From the NCBI GenBank assembly GCA_937920005.1, contig CALETF010000078.1, positions 1 through 8,481 on the forward strand: a stretch of 8,481 nt of DNA, in the 5' to 3' direction. Shown one piece after another: positions 1 through 6,863 of the stretch. The translations under genes and the position numbers were made by a program. The notes under the pieces are model-generated. The model ran no database searches. It was given only the letters and a program-made list of their open reading frames with translations, and had not been told where the DNA came from. This DNA is from an uncultured Candidatus Altimarinota bacterium. Its GTDB lineage: Bacteria > Patescibacteriota > Gracilibacteria > BD1-5 > JAGOOR01. The first letter of the stretch is position 1. Each line of letters opens with the position of its first letter.

Positions 1-61
1 GAAGACGGCATACGAGATACAAGCTAGTGACTGGAGTTCAGACGTGTGCTCTTCCCGATCT
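1..61 (+). other. Illumina adapter left in the assembly
   Basis: Bases 1-18 match the last 18 bases of the Illumina P7 flow-cell oligo (ending CATACGAGAT). Bases 19-26 (ACAAGCTA) sit where the i7 index sits. Bases 27-61 match the TruSeq read-2 adapter from GTGACTGGAG to CGATCT, with one extra C in the run at 54-56 (TCCCGATCT instead of TCCGATCT). Biological sequence therefore starts at 62. The adapter happens to be in frame with secD, so a naive caller starts a protein at the GTG of base 27 and produces the artefact N-terminus MTGVQTCALP, which is adapter translated. It also marks this end as a true contig end. Confidence 0.97.
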
Positions 62-1061
62 ATTTGTTGGGCGTATCCCTTCTATTAAACTTGGAAATAG
101 AACAGGAAGTGGCTTTATATCCTTGGAAGCGCTTGATAGCAAACCCCTTTCTGAAACAAGCCCTATCGATGCAAAAATGTTATTTGTAGACAGTGAACCT
201 CTCAAATTCAAACCTGCTCTTGGAGCTAATGGTGAAGTACTCGATGAAAAACATCTCATCAATACTATTCCTACTCCAGATCCAACCACTGGCCAGTATG
301 TTGTCAGTCTCGTCTTCGATAGTGAGTGACAAAAAATGTTTGGTGATATAACTGAACGAAATGCTGGAAATGTGATTGCGATATTTCTTGGTAATCAGCT
401 CCTCACAGCACCAAATGTCTCATGACGTATTGATGGAAATGCCATTATCACACCTGGTGGAGAAATGGATAGCAAATCATGGGCAACGAATCTGAGTAAA
501 AATATCAATGAAGGCATAGTACCTGTCGGAATCTATGAACACAGTGAGCAAACTATTGGACCTAACCTCTGAAAAACATCCCTGAAACAACTCGTTATAA
601 GTGGTATAATAGGAATTATTGTTATCTGTTCATTTTTGCTCTGGAGATATGGTATATCTGGTATAGTTGCTGCTGTTTCTCTCATTATTTATGTCATTGT
701 GCTTCTTGGTGTCACGAGACTTATGGGTATAACCCTTACACTCTCTGGAGTAGCTGGTATAGTACTCTCTCTTGGTCTTGCTATCGATTCAAACATTCTC
801 CTTCTTGAGCGTGTACGAGATTTTGTTGATCATGGAAAAGATATAAAAACATCTCTTAAGCTCGGTTTTCGTGAAGCCTGGGCAGCCGTTTGGGATAGCC
901 ACATCACTAGCCTCTTCGTTGGCCTCATCCTCTGGTGGATGGGTGTTAGTCTCGTAAAATGATTCGGACAAACCACAGTAATTGGTATTATTGTTAGCCT
1001 TGTGATTGTCAGATACATCTGCAATCCTCTCACCATATGGCTCCGAAATAAAATGAGCTAA
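62..1061 (+). CDS. secD: Protein translocase subunit SecD, 3' part (5' end missing)
   Basis: SecD pairs with SecF in the membrane and uses the proton gradient to help pull secreted proteins out of the SecYEG channel. The visible part is about 332 codons (frame starts at base 63), ends in TAA, and carries four in-frame TGA codons read as Gly (327-329, 423-425, 570-572, 960-962). It begins inside the periplasmic P1 domain. The C-terminal membrane part follows from about base 590, with the family signatures GPNLGKTSLKQ, LSGVAGIVLSLGLAIDSN, LLERVRD, DSHITSL and VKGFGQT. These are SecD rather than SecF motifs. The GPNLG and VKGF glycines are encoded by TGA. No secF follows: the gene ends at a terminator, so SecF must be elsewhere. 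The upstream 5' part is lost at the contig edge. Confidence 0.93.
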
Positions 1062-1069
1062 TCAGTCAC

Positions 1070-1107
1070 CTTTTTAAAAAACTCCCGAAAGGGAGTTTTT
1101 TAAAAAG
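1070..1107. terminator. Strong bidirectional rho-independent terminator
   Basis: A perfect 17-bp inverted repeat (CTTTTTAAAAAACTCCC and its complement) surrounds a GAAA tetraloop at 1087-1090. The GC core is CTCCC/GGGAG, with A/T tracts on both flanks, so a U-run follows the core on either strand. It starts 9 nt after the secD stop and lies 15 nt beyond the stop of the convergent minus-strand gene, so it can end both transcripts. Confidence 0.93.
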
Positions 1108-1121
1108 TATAAAATCCTGAT

Positions 1122-1724
1122 TTATCCATTTATTTGGATAGTATCAATAATTTTTTGAACTACTGGATGATTGATATTGAGAGCCTCGATTTTAACTGAA
1201 TACTCGTTGTTGAGGAGTAAATAAATAAATGTACCCGCTGGGTCCACAACTCGATTATTTGTCGCATTTTGGAGTTCAGGAACGATTTTTTTACCATAGA
1301 AATAGACTCTCACTGCTGCGTCTGCAAGAGTTGCTGGGTCCTCTTTACCAATACCAACAGTATGAATCGCACCAGATTCACCTAAAAATGCAGAAAAATA
1401 CACATTTGCAGGCATCTCAAAACCATATTTGTATCGTGTACTATCATAACGAACGACTTTATCTGTCTTATTTTTTGGAAGATTTGGATCAACAGTTGTA
1501 TTGGTTATTGCAACAGATTGCTGTTCTGGTATTTCCTCTGTTGGCGTTGGTGCAGAATTTTCCACTGGAACAACCACGGGAACAATCGGTGTTTTTACTG
1601 GATTTTCTGGGATTATTGGGTTTTGAGAAGTATGCGCTGGACGAACAGAACCCCATTGCATACCGACCCAGAAACCTCCAACAATGATAAGAACGAAAGC
1701 TACGAATTGAGCAAAAGATTTCAT
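1122..1724 (-). CDS. Membrane-anchored protein with Pro-rich linker, function unknown
   Basis: This 200-aa protein ends in TAA and has no internal TGA. It starts MKSFAQFV and has one hydrophobic segment at about residues 6-22, a Pro/Val/Glu-rich linker at about 29-67 (NPVKTPIVPVVVPVE), and a compact C-terminal domain at about 88-200. The start is fixed because an in-frame TAA, the stop of the upstream gene, lies 12 nt before the ATG. The C-terminal domain (RYDSTRYKYGFEMP near its start) loosely resembles small PsbP/Mog1-like extracytoplasmic domains common in CPR genomes, but I cannot assign it. The layout suggests an N-terminally anchored protein with its domain outside the membrane. It forms a unit with the small membrane protein upstream and ends at the terminator shared with secD. 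I see no Shine-Dalgarno sequence before the ATG. Confidence 0.8.
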   Translation of the reverse strand: MKSFAQFVAFVLIIVGGFWVGMQWGSVRPAHTSQNPIIPENPVKTPIVPVVVPVENSAPTPTEEIPEQQSVAITNTTVDPNLPKNKTDKVVRYDSTRYKYGFEMPANVYFSAFLGESGAIHTVGIGKEDPATLADAAVRVYFYGKKIVPELQNATNNRVVDPAGTFIYLLLNNEYSVKIEALNINHPVVQKIIDTIQING

Positions 1725-1736
1725 AAAGAAGAAGGG

Positions 1737-1964
1737 TTATTTTTTACGAGGAAGGTTATCAGTCACTCGACGAATCATTTCTGTCGGAATGCGGTCAATA
1801 ATAGCGAAAGCATCCTGAAATTTTTCTATAGTGTGAGCAAATCTGTCAGCCACACGAGACATATGAGCAAAACGTCGGAGTATCAGAATCAGATACACGC
1901 CTACTCCAGCAATAACAATGGTGGAGACGATGATGAGAACATCAAGAGAAGTAAGAGGAGTCAT
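1737..1964 (-). CDS. Small single-span membrane protein, function unknown
   Basis: This is a 75-aa protein starting MTPLTSLDVL. It has one strong membrane segment at about residues 8-30 (VLIIVSTIVIAGVGVYLILIL), followed by a basic amphipathic tail that probably forms a helix or coiled coil (RRFAHMSRVADRFAHTIEKF). The frame stays open upstream to another ATG at 2060. The start at 1964 is preferred because the extra 32 residues look like translated AT-rich intergenic sequence, and a promoter-like element lies just before 1964. The stop is TAA, 12 nt before the next gene, so the two are probably co-transcribed and may form an envelope complex. The shape resembles DUF948-like small membrane proteins, but I do not recognise the family. 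Confidence 0.65.
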   Translation of the reverse strand: MTPLTSLDVLIIVSTIVIAGVGVYLILILRRFAHMSRVADRFAHTIEKFQDAFAIIDRIPTEMIRRVTDNLPRKK

Positions 1965-2088
1965 GCAAATGAGTATAAACCCTTTGAAACTGAAATCAAA
2001 AAATGCCCCTTGAAAAACCAATAAGTAGTCGTCAAAGATATATAAATTTGCAAAGAACACGTCTTACAATAGTATTTGCCCAGTTTTT
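1965..2088. promoter_or_regulatory. Divergent intergenic region
   Basis: These 124 AT-rich bases separate the minus-strand membrane-protein pair from the plus-strand two-gene module, so both promoters should lie here. For the plus strand, TACAAT at 2065-2070 is a possible -10 box 18 nt before the ATG at 2089. No good -35 box stands at the right distance. I see no clear operator-like inverted repeat and no Shine-Dalgarno sequence before 2089. Confidence 0.4.
1972..1999 (-). promoter_or_regulatory. Candidate promoter giving a near-leaderless mRNA
   Basis: Read on the minus strand, TTGATT (1999-1994) and TATACT (1977-1972) are separated by 16 nt, close to the sigma70-type consensus. The expected start of transcription is about 1965, directly at the ATG of the 75-aa gene (1964), so the mRNA would have almost no leader. 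This is an inference from consensus match only, in AT-rich DNA where chance matches are common. Confidence 0.35.
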
Positions 2089-3393
2089 ATGAGCAATCAT
2101 ACCACCTCAGAACAATTACTAGAATATTTAGAAAAAGATTTGTCTTTACGTGACAACCTATCACTCTATGCTGAGAAAAGATTCAAAAGAAATCATCTAT
2201 TTACAGAAATCCAAGTCAAGAGAAAAAAAGAATTCGTAGATTTCATAAAGGATTATGCCTCACCAAAATTTCCCTTGGAAATGGTGAATGAATTAACGAT
2301 GGGACTGGAAAACAATTTTTGCGCATCAACCGCTGGCCATCATTGACCGATGGGACATCCATTTTTCTTCCATGCGACCATACTCAGAAGTATGACCGAA
2401 AATGCTCCTATAATCAACCTTAATGTTAGCCAGGTAAGTTTATGAAATTCATCGTATCCCCGAGGACTGGTATTTCATGGTAATAAAAAATGAGAAAACT
2501 ATCTTCATATACCATTTTTCGGGGCAAATAATCGCATGTCGCCGGTCTATGGAGCCCCTTGATTTACCATCAAAGATATAGAACAAAATGCCTTGAGTAG
2601 AATATGACAGTACAAAAAAGAACAACGTATCAATGATTCAGAATACACTACTGTATATACCTTTTTAGAGAAAAATATTCTCAATAACAAACTACTTTTG
2701 GGACGAAAATATTCTGAGCAAATCACCTTATTGAATTACATTTGGTGGAAAGAGATATTTAGTAATAATCTGCAGAGCGTTATAGAACTGGATATAGAAA
2801 ATATTCTTTCTTCAATTATCCAAAAATTACTTTTTTGAATAAATCCCATATCTGAAATATTATGCAATTCAGATATCCAGGATTTTGTAGAAAAAAAATT
2901 TAATAATATTGATTGTTGTTTTTCCCTGGAGAATCATTCCGGGACATATCTTTTCTGGCATTTAGATAAAAAATGAAAAAGATGGGGAATGTGGAGAGAT
3001 GGAGCGCGACTCAAGAGTGCAAATGAGTTATTTATGGTGGAAATGAATCCTGAATCTCTAGCAGAAAATTTGAGAGAAGGCCTTATTATACCTTCTGGGA
3101 TGTTAATATATATAATCATAGTTTGATATTTTTGACTCACTTCATTTGGATGAATTTTCCAATCAAAGTACTTAAAAAAAATAATAAATGCCTACTGAGA
3201 ATTATTCCCTGAAGAATGAGAGGTATGCCGAGAACTCGATATGTCTGCTATCTGCGCTGATATGTACTTCATATTTTCACAAGAAAATTTACCTATCACA
3301 GCTCTCGATATGGTGATTAATAAAAATAACATACACTATAGGAAGGATTTGACCGTCTTGGAATCTATAAAAAATAGCTTTGTCGACCTCTAA
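2089..3393 (+). CDS. Unrecognised 434-aa protein with a TAGHHGPMGHP motif
   Basis: The gene is open from ATG to TAA only if TGA is Gly. There are 12 TGA codons (residues 86, 119, 135, 158, 173, 250, 296, 346, 349, 355, 370, 377), about 46% of its glycines. There is no signal peptide, so it is probably cytosolic. Residues 1-75 are charged and helical. Residues 80-91 (STAGHHGPMGHP) form a His/Gly-rich motif that looks catalytic or metal-binding. Other conserved-looking patches are LGNSSYPRGLVFHG (118-131), LHIPFFGANNR (139-149) and a C-terminal stretch with IIPSGMLIY (333-341), GYFGLTSFGGIFQSKYL (346-362). I do not recognise the family and assign no reaction. The DapF-fold racemase gene starts 6 nt after its stop, so the two proteins very likely act on the same pathway. 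It is visibly more AT-rich than the ribosomal-protein genes of this window. Confidence 0.82.
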
Positions 3394-3399
3394 ACTACT

Positions 3400-4224
3400 A
3401 TGAACATACATTTCCTCTACCCTTCTGGTAACCCAACAGCATTAGTGTTTTATCGGCCCAATAATGCTAACCAAAAATATTTTATTGGAAAAAAAATTAT
3501 TGAAACATACCCAGCAATAGAGCAAGTCGGCTTTCTCTATAAAGAAAACGAACAATTCAATCTTGAGATGGTCTGAAATGAACTCTGTATAAATGCCACT
3601 CTTTGTTCATTTTTTCTCTTAAACAAAATTTATACAAAAAATAATAATACTATTTACTTACAAGGTCCCAATAGATTTGTTGAAGGCGCCATTTTAGCTA
3701 ACGGAGAAACAAAAACTTCGTTTTTGCTTCATAAGGATAATATCAGTATTTGAGAACAGCTAGATCGAGTAGATTTCCCCTGAATAACACATTTTTATCT
3801 AAAACAATACACGCAAGATTTCGATAACATATCTCATTCTCTTTTAAATCTTTTTAAAGACACGTTAGATACATGAGCCATCGGGATAAATCAATTCCAA
3901 AAAAAAGGCGATAAAGTACAGCTAGACACTTATGTGATGGTAAAAGAGGCTGGAACAATCATAAAAGAAACTGCTTGTTGAAGCGGATGTTTATGACTTA
4001 CCGGCATTTCTCTTTCAGAAAAAATAAAAGAAACAGACCTGAGCATTTTACAGGCATCATGAGAAACAATAGCAACTTACGGAAGAACTCATAACAATAA
4101 CGAATTATCTCTAGATATCATAAATAAAGTTGATTACATCTGAAAAATATGAGATTTAACTCTCTGAGAACATCATTCAGATTTAGCAACGCCATATACT
4201 TATGTTCGTCAAGTACCTTTATAG
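3400..4224 (+). CDS. DapF-fold amino-acid racemase/epimerase (CntK-like)
   Basis: This 274-aa protein ends in TAG and contains ten TGA codons read as Gly (45% of its glycines). Its length fits the diaminopimelate epimerase fold, in which two cysteines in mirror-image halves move a proton at an amino-acid alpha carbon without a cofactor. Both are visible: Cys63 in MVGNELCINAT (57-67), which resembles the GGEFCGNAT-type motif of CntK-like histidine racemases, and Cys193 in ETACGSG (190-196), matching the ACGTG motif of DapF. Gly194 of the second motif is a TGA codon. The usual Gly after the first Cys is Ile here. It departs from true DapF around the first Cys, so a role other than lysine or peptidoglycan synthesis is likely, perhaps making a D-amino acid. 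The substrate cannot be read from the sequence. It forms an operon with the upstream unknown gene (6-nt gap, no Shine-Dalgarno, probably coupled translation). Confidence 0.78.
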
Positions 4225-4274
4225 CAAAAAGCATTGTATTTCTCAGCCAAATCAGGTAATCTAAGGGGTAGAAA

Positions 4275-5954
4275 ATGCCATATATGAACCGACTTCTCTC
4301 GACTCTCACTCTCATTACACTTTTTGTTTCTCAGTTGACGCCTTTTTTTGCTTTAGCGCAGGCGACAGCAGAACTCAAGGATTTCAAGATAACTGCCCCA
4401 ACAGAGGTTATTGTCAATGAAGCCTTTGATGTCACTGTAGAAGCTCAGGATGGTGCTGGAAAAACACTTGATAAATATGAAGGTACTATATTTTTTGATA
4501 CCAACAACAATCCTGCTGATGTCGTGTTACCTTTTGAAGAATGAGAATACCAGTTTACACTCAATGACCAAGGAAAACATACGTTCCAAGAAGGCTTTAC
4601 GCTGAAGAAACCTGGTAAGTATGAGCTCGTTATTTTTGAGCTTGATGGGCCAAATGGTGGCATCGAAAAAGTAGTCGAGGTCACTGCTGTACCAAAAGGT
4701 GACACCACTCCTACAAAAGCCGATATCGTCATCAAGGAGCCAACGACAAATACAACCGTCTCTACAAAAACTATTCTTGTCAGCGGTACTTCAAAACCTA
4801 CCAGCTCTGTGAATATCAAACTCAACGGAACAAAGGTAAAAACAACACAAACGGATAAAGATGGCGTCTTCTCTGCTGACATAGGCGATCTCAAGCCGGA
4901 TGAAAATCTCATCGTCGCAGAAGTCCTCGATGGTACTGGTGCTGTCGTCGGTACATCCGCTCCCGTTACTATCAAGTTCAATACAGAAGTCCCAAAACTC
5001 ACCTCTCTTACCATCAAGGAAGGTGATGAATTTTTTGTTGGGAGTAGTATTACATTTGTGGGCGTTGGTGATCCGAGCCTCAAAGTTGTCCAGGTAAAAG
5101 TCGGCGATAAAAGCGCGCAATTACTCGAAGATAAGACAAAGCTCGGAACCTATACTGGTGTCCTCAAGACCTCTGATTTTGAAGGAGAATTCAAAGCTTC
5201 TGTTGCCCTTGAATCACAACTTGGCGTCAAAGCAGAACAAAAAGACATGGCTAAATTTCGAACTATTAGCGCCAAATTTGAAAACGTCAAAGTAGAGACA
5301 ACGAAAGAAAAAAAGGTAAAATTTACGTGGGATCTCAAACCTGATCTAGACCAAATCAGATACTTCAAAATCAAATATGGAACAGAACCAGGTAAATACA
5401 CAAAGGAAGTAGTTACTTATGAAAAAACAGAAATAAAAGAAGAAAATAAGTACACATGGTACATTCCAAATATCCCTGTCGGAGAATACTTCTCGACCAT
5501 TATTGCTCTCGATAAAGACAAAAAGGAAACTTCTATCGATTCAGATGAACAGACTTTTACTATCGCACTTGATGCGGCACCAACTTGTTTCATAGAAAAA
5601 GTAAGTGGCATACGAGTAGATAAAGCCAGTGAAACTTATTCTATTATCCGTTGGGACAAGCTCAAGGATGCAACAAGCTATCAAGTCTTTAAGCGAGATG
5701 CCTCTGGTGAATTTGCTATGATTGATGAAATCACCACGAATCAATTCCGTATCAATATCGACATGTCGGCTCGAGAAGTAACCTATGAAGATTTCCGTGT
5801 TCGAGGTGTTTGTAAAAATGGAAGTTACGTTGGTCAAGGTGATTTCTCAGACAGTGTCGCTGTTCCAACTGGTCCAGAAATGATTATCTTCTTTGCTCTG
5901 TTTATAGCTTCTGGTATAGCCTTTATTCTGGTACGAAGAGGATATATCAATTAA
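4275..5954 (+). CDS. Secreted, C-terminally anchored surface protein with Ig-like and FN3-like domains
   Basis: This 559-aa protein ends in TAA and has one TGA read as Gly (residue 90), which would otherwise split it in two. Residues 1-31 are a signal peptide (basic MNRLL, hydrophobic core, cleavage near ALAQA). A beta-rich domain spans about 34-140. A bacterial Ig-like domain at about 148-236 carries the pattern VSGTSKP...TDKDGVFSADIGDL. A third beta domain spans about 237-330, and two FN3-like domains about 330-430 and 431-530. Residues 534-559 are a tail: TGPE, one membrane span, then RRGYIN. The ATG at 4275 is chosen because AAGGGG at 4263-4268 stands at Shine-Dalgarno distance; an ATG at 4284 is also possible. 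It probably forms a stalk on the cell surface for adhesion or envelope structure. Its stop overlaps the stop of the convergent hydrolase gene. Confidence 0.85.
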
Positions 5955-6502
5955 AACATCTGTTCTAATGCTCTGAGACATTCTGGAAGCTTAAACCATC
6001 CTGCGGAGCCATTCAGATGTCCACCATTTTGTACGAGCACAAGCGGTGCGTTCAGATTTTTTGCAAGAAATTGTGCCTGCATCACTGGGACAAGAGGATC
6101 ATTATCTCCATGGATAATGGCAAAGTGCTGTGTATATTTTTGAATCCTCTGAAAATCAAATGGCTTATCAAGAAATGTGTCTATTTTTGAATTGTTATTC
6201 TTTTCAGACGGTGAAGAGACCAAAACCGCTCATCGTACACTTACACCATTCGTTTCCTCAAGAAATCGGAGAATTGCTGAACCTCAGAGTGAATGTCCTA
6301 CAAGGTATATATCATCCTCTTTATTTTGTACTACATGGCGCCCTATCTCATGTACCCATTCTGAACAAAGCGGATTTTCTGGATGTGGCATAGCGAGAGC
6401 GCATGCATACACGTCTTTCTTTTCTAATTCTAACATCAGCCATGGTCTCCAACCGCCATTGGGACTTCCTTCAAAACCGTGAATGATAAAAACTTTTTTC
6501 AT
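5951..6502 (-). CDS. RBBP9/YdeN-type serine hydrolase (alpha/beta fold)
   Basis: This 183-aa protein ends in TAA and has two TGA codons read as Gly (residues 73 and 91). The family (PF06821) is small alpha/beta hydrolases, usually about 180-190 aa, with poorly known natural substrates. It starts MKKVFIIHGFEGSP, the usual first strand and loop. The nucleophile elbow is GHSLG at 69-73 with Ser71, and its last Gly is TGA. Asp135 in HGDNDPLVP and His162 in NGGHLN complete the triad. ILRFLEE and LPECLRAL also fit the family. The start at 6502 is preferred over an in-frame ATG at 6547, because the extra residues have no counterpart in the family and come from the hairpin-rich leader. It lies downstream of the two tRNA genes, with no clear promoter of its own. 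No Shine-Dalgarno is visible. Confidence 0.9.
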
Positions 6503-6601
6503 TGTATATTGGTGCTCAAGGAGGGGGAAGTTTGCCTTGAATGGCAAACTGAGTCAACCTGAACAAAGTGAAGGTTCGAGGACCTTTCTCAGAAAATATT
6601 T
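6503..6601 (-). other. Structured spacer between tRNA-Leu and the hydrolase gene
   Basis: These 99 bases hold no gene on either strand. Two hairpins are visible: an 8-bp stem AGTTTGCC/GGCAAACT (6529-6550, 6-nt loop) and a 5-bp stem AAGGT/ACCTT (6571-6586). CTGAG/CTCAG (6549-6553 with 6588-6592) could close an outer stem. Neither hairpin has a U-run, so they are not ordinary terminators. They may help process the tRNA 3' end or shape the hydrolase mRNA leader; this is inference. Confidence 0.5.
6509..6525. repeat. Copy of the tRNA-Leu 3' end
   Basis: TTGGTGCTCAAGGAGGG at 6509-6525 matches 16 of 17 bases of TTGGTGCCCAAGGAGGG at 6601-6617, which is the CCA end, acceptor strand and first part of the T-stem of the tRNA-Leu gene. 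The copies are 92 bp apart in the same orientation. The rest of the tRNA is absent near the lower copy, so it is a fragment of a duplicated tRNA or an integration scar. Confidence 0.7.
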
Positions 6602-6685
6602 TGGTGCCCAAGGAGGGACTCGAACCCTCACACCTTGCGGAACAGGCTTCTGAAACCTGCGTGTCTACCATTTCACCACCTGGGC
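6602..6685 (-). tRNA. tRNA-Leu (anticodon CAG)
   Basis: An 84-nt class II tRNA with encoded CCA. The acceptor stem GCCCAGG pairs with CTTGGGC (one G-T). The D-stem is GTG/CAC, and the anticodon stem CAGGT/GCCTG holds the loop TTCAGAA, with CAG at positions 34-36. A 13-nt variable arm (TTCCGCAAGGTGT) is as expected for Leu. The T-arm is GAGGG-TTCGAGT-CCCTC. It lies 18 nt downstream of tRNA-Arg on the same strand, so both probably come from one transcript. Confidence 0.95.
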
Positions 6686-6703
6686 AGGCTTTTCGTGTAA
6701 TAA

Positions 6704-6778
6704 TGGTATCCGCGGTAGGGATCGAACCTACGACCTTTAGCTTAGAAGGCTACTGCTCTTCCACTGAGCTACGCGGAC
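6704..6778 (-). tRNA. tRNA-Arg (anticodon UCU)
   Basis: A 75-nt tRNA with encoded CCA. The acceptor GTCCGCG pairs with CGCGGAT (G1-U72 wobble). The D-arm is GCTC/GAGC and the T-arm GTAGG-TTCGATC-CCTAC. The anticodon stem GTAGC/GCTAA encloses CTTCTAA, giving UCU at 34-36, which reads AGA/AGG. The top pair 27-43 of that stem is a G-A mismatch. It is not the tRNA-Gly(UCA) needed to read UGA. It is first in the tRNA pair after the promoter at 6797-6823. Confidence 0.93.
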
Positions 6779-6796
6779 ACAGAATGAGACGAAGTG

Positions 6797-6823
6797 ATTA
6801 TAAGAGTATTTGCATTCAATCAA
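6797..6823 (-). promoter_or_regulatory. Promoter of the tRNA-Arg/tRNA-Leu unit
   Basis: On the minus strand, TTGATT (6823-6818) and a perfect TATAAT (6802-6797) are separated by 15 nt, slightly short of the usual 17. The -10 box ends 18 nt before the tRNA-Arg 5' end, leaving a leader of about 12 nt. It sits just downstream of the rpmB terminator, so it would restart transcription for the tRNAs. Confidence 0.65.
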
Positions 6824-6824
6824 G

Positions 6825-6852
6825 AAAAAACGCCCCTTTCGGAGCGTTTTTT
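6825..6852. terminator. Rho-independent terminator after rpmB
   Basis: AAAAAACGC pairs with GCGTTTTTT, followed inward by one C-A mismatch, two more GC pairs and a 4-nt loop at 6837-6840. On the minus strand the hairpin is followed by a run of six T. It lies 12 nt after the rpmB stop and closes the tuf-rpsJ-rpmB transcript. The A-tract on the other side makes it potentially bidirectional. Confidence 0.9.
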
Positions 6853-6863
6853 TGAATTATTTT

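Noticed and set aside
1229..1687. 152-aa plus-strand open frame opposite the Pro-rich-linker protein
   Set aside because: The minus-strand frame has a coherent anchor, linker and domain; the plus-strand one has Gln/Leu/Tyr-rich composition and no start context.
1737..2060. Longer 107-aa version of the small membrane protein
   Set aside because: The extra 32 residues are Phe/Ile/Leu-rich translation of AT-rich intergenic DNA and the candidate promoter lies inside them.
2089..4224. Complete staphylopine-type metallophore operon
   Set aside because: Only a CntK-like fold is visible; no nicotianamine synthase-like, opine dehydrogenase or transporter gene is present.
4445..5083. 212-aa minus-strand open frame inside the surface-protein gene
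   Set aside because: Low-complexity Ser/Val/Thr-rich translation with no motif; it is the antisense shadow of a gene with signal peptide, domains and anchor.
6529..6550. 8-bp hairpin before the hydrolase gene as a terminator or riboswitch
   Set aside because: No U-run on either strand, and no recognisable riboswitch core; kept only as a structured spacer.
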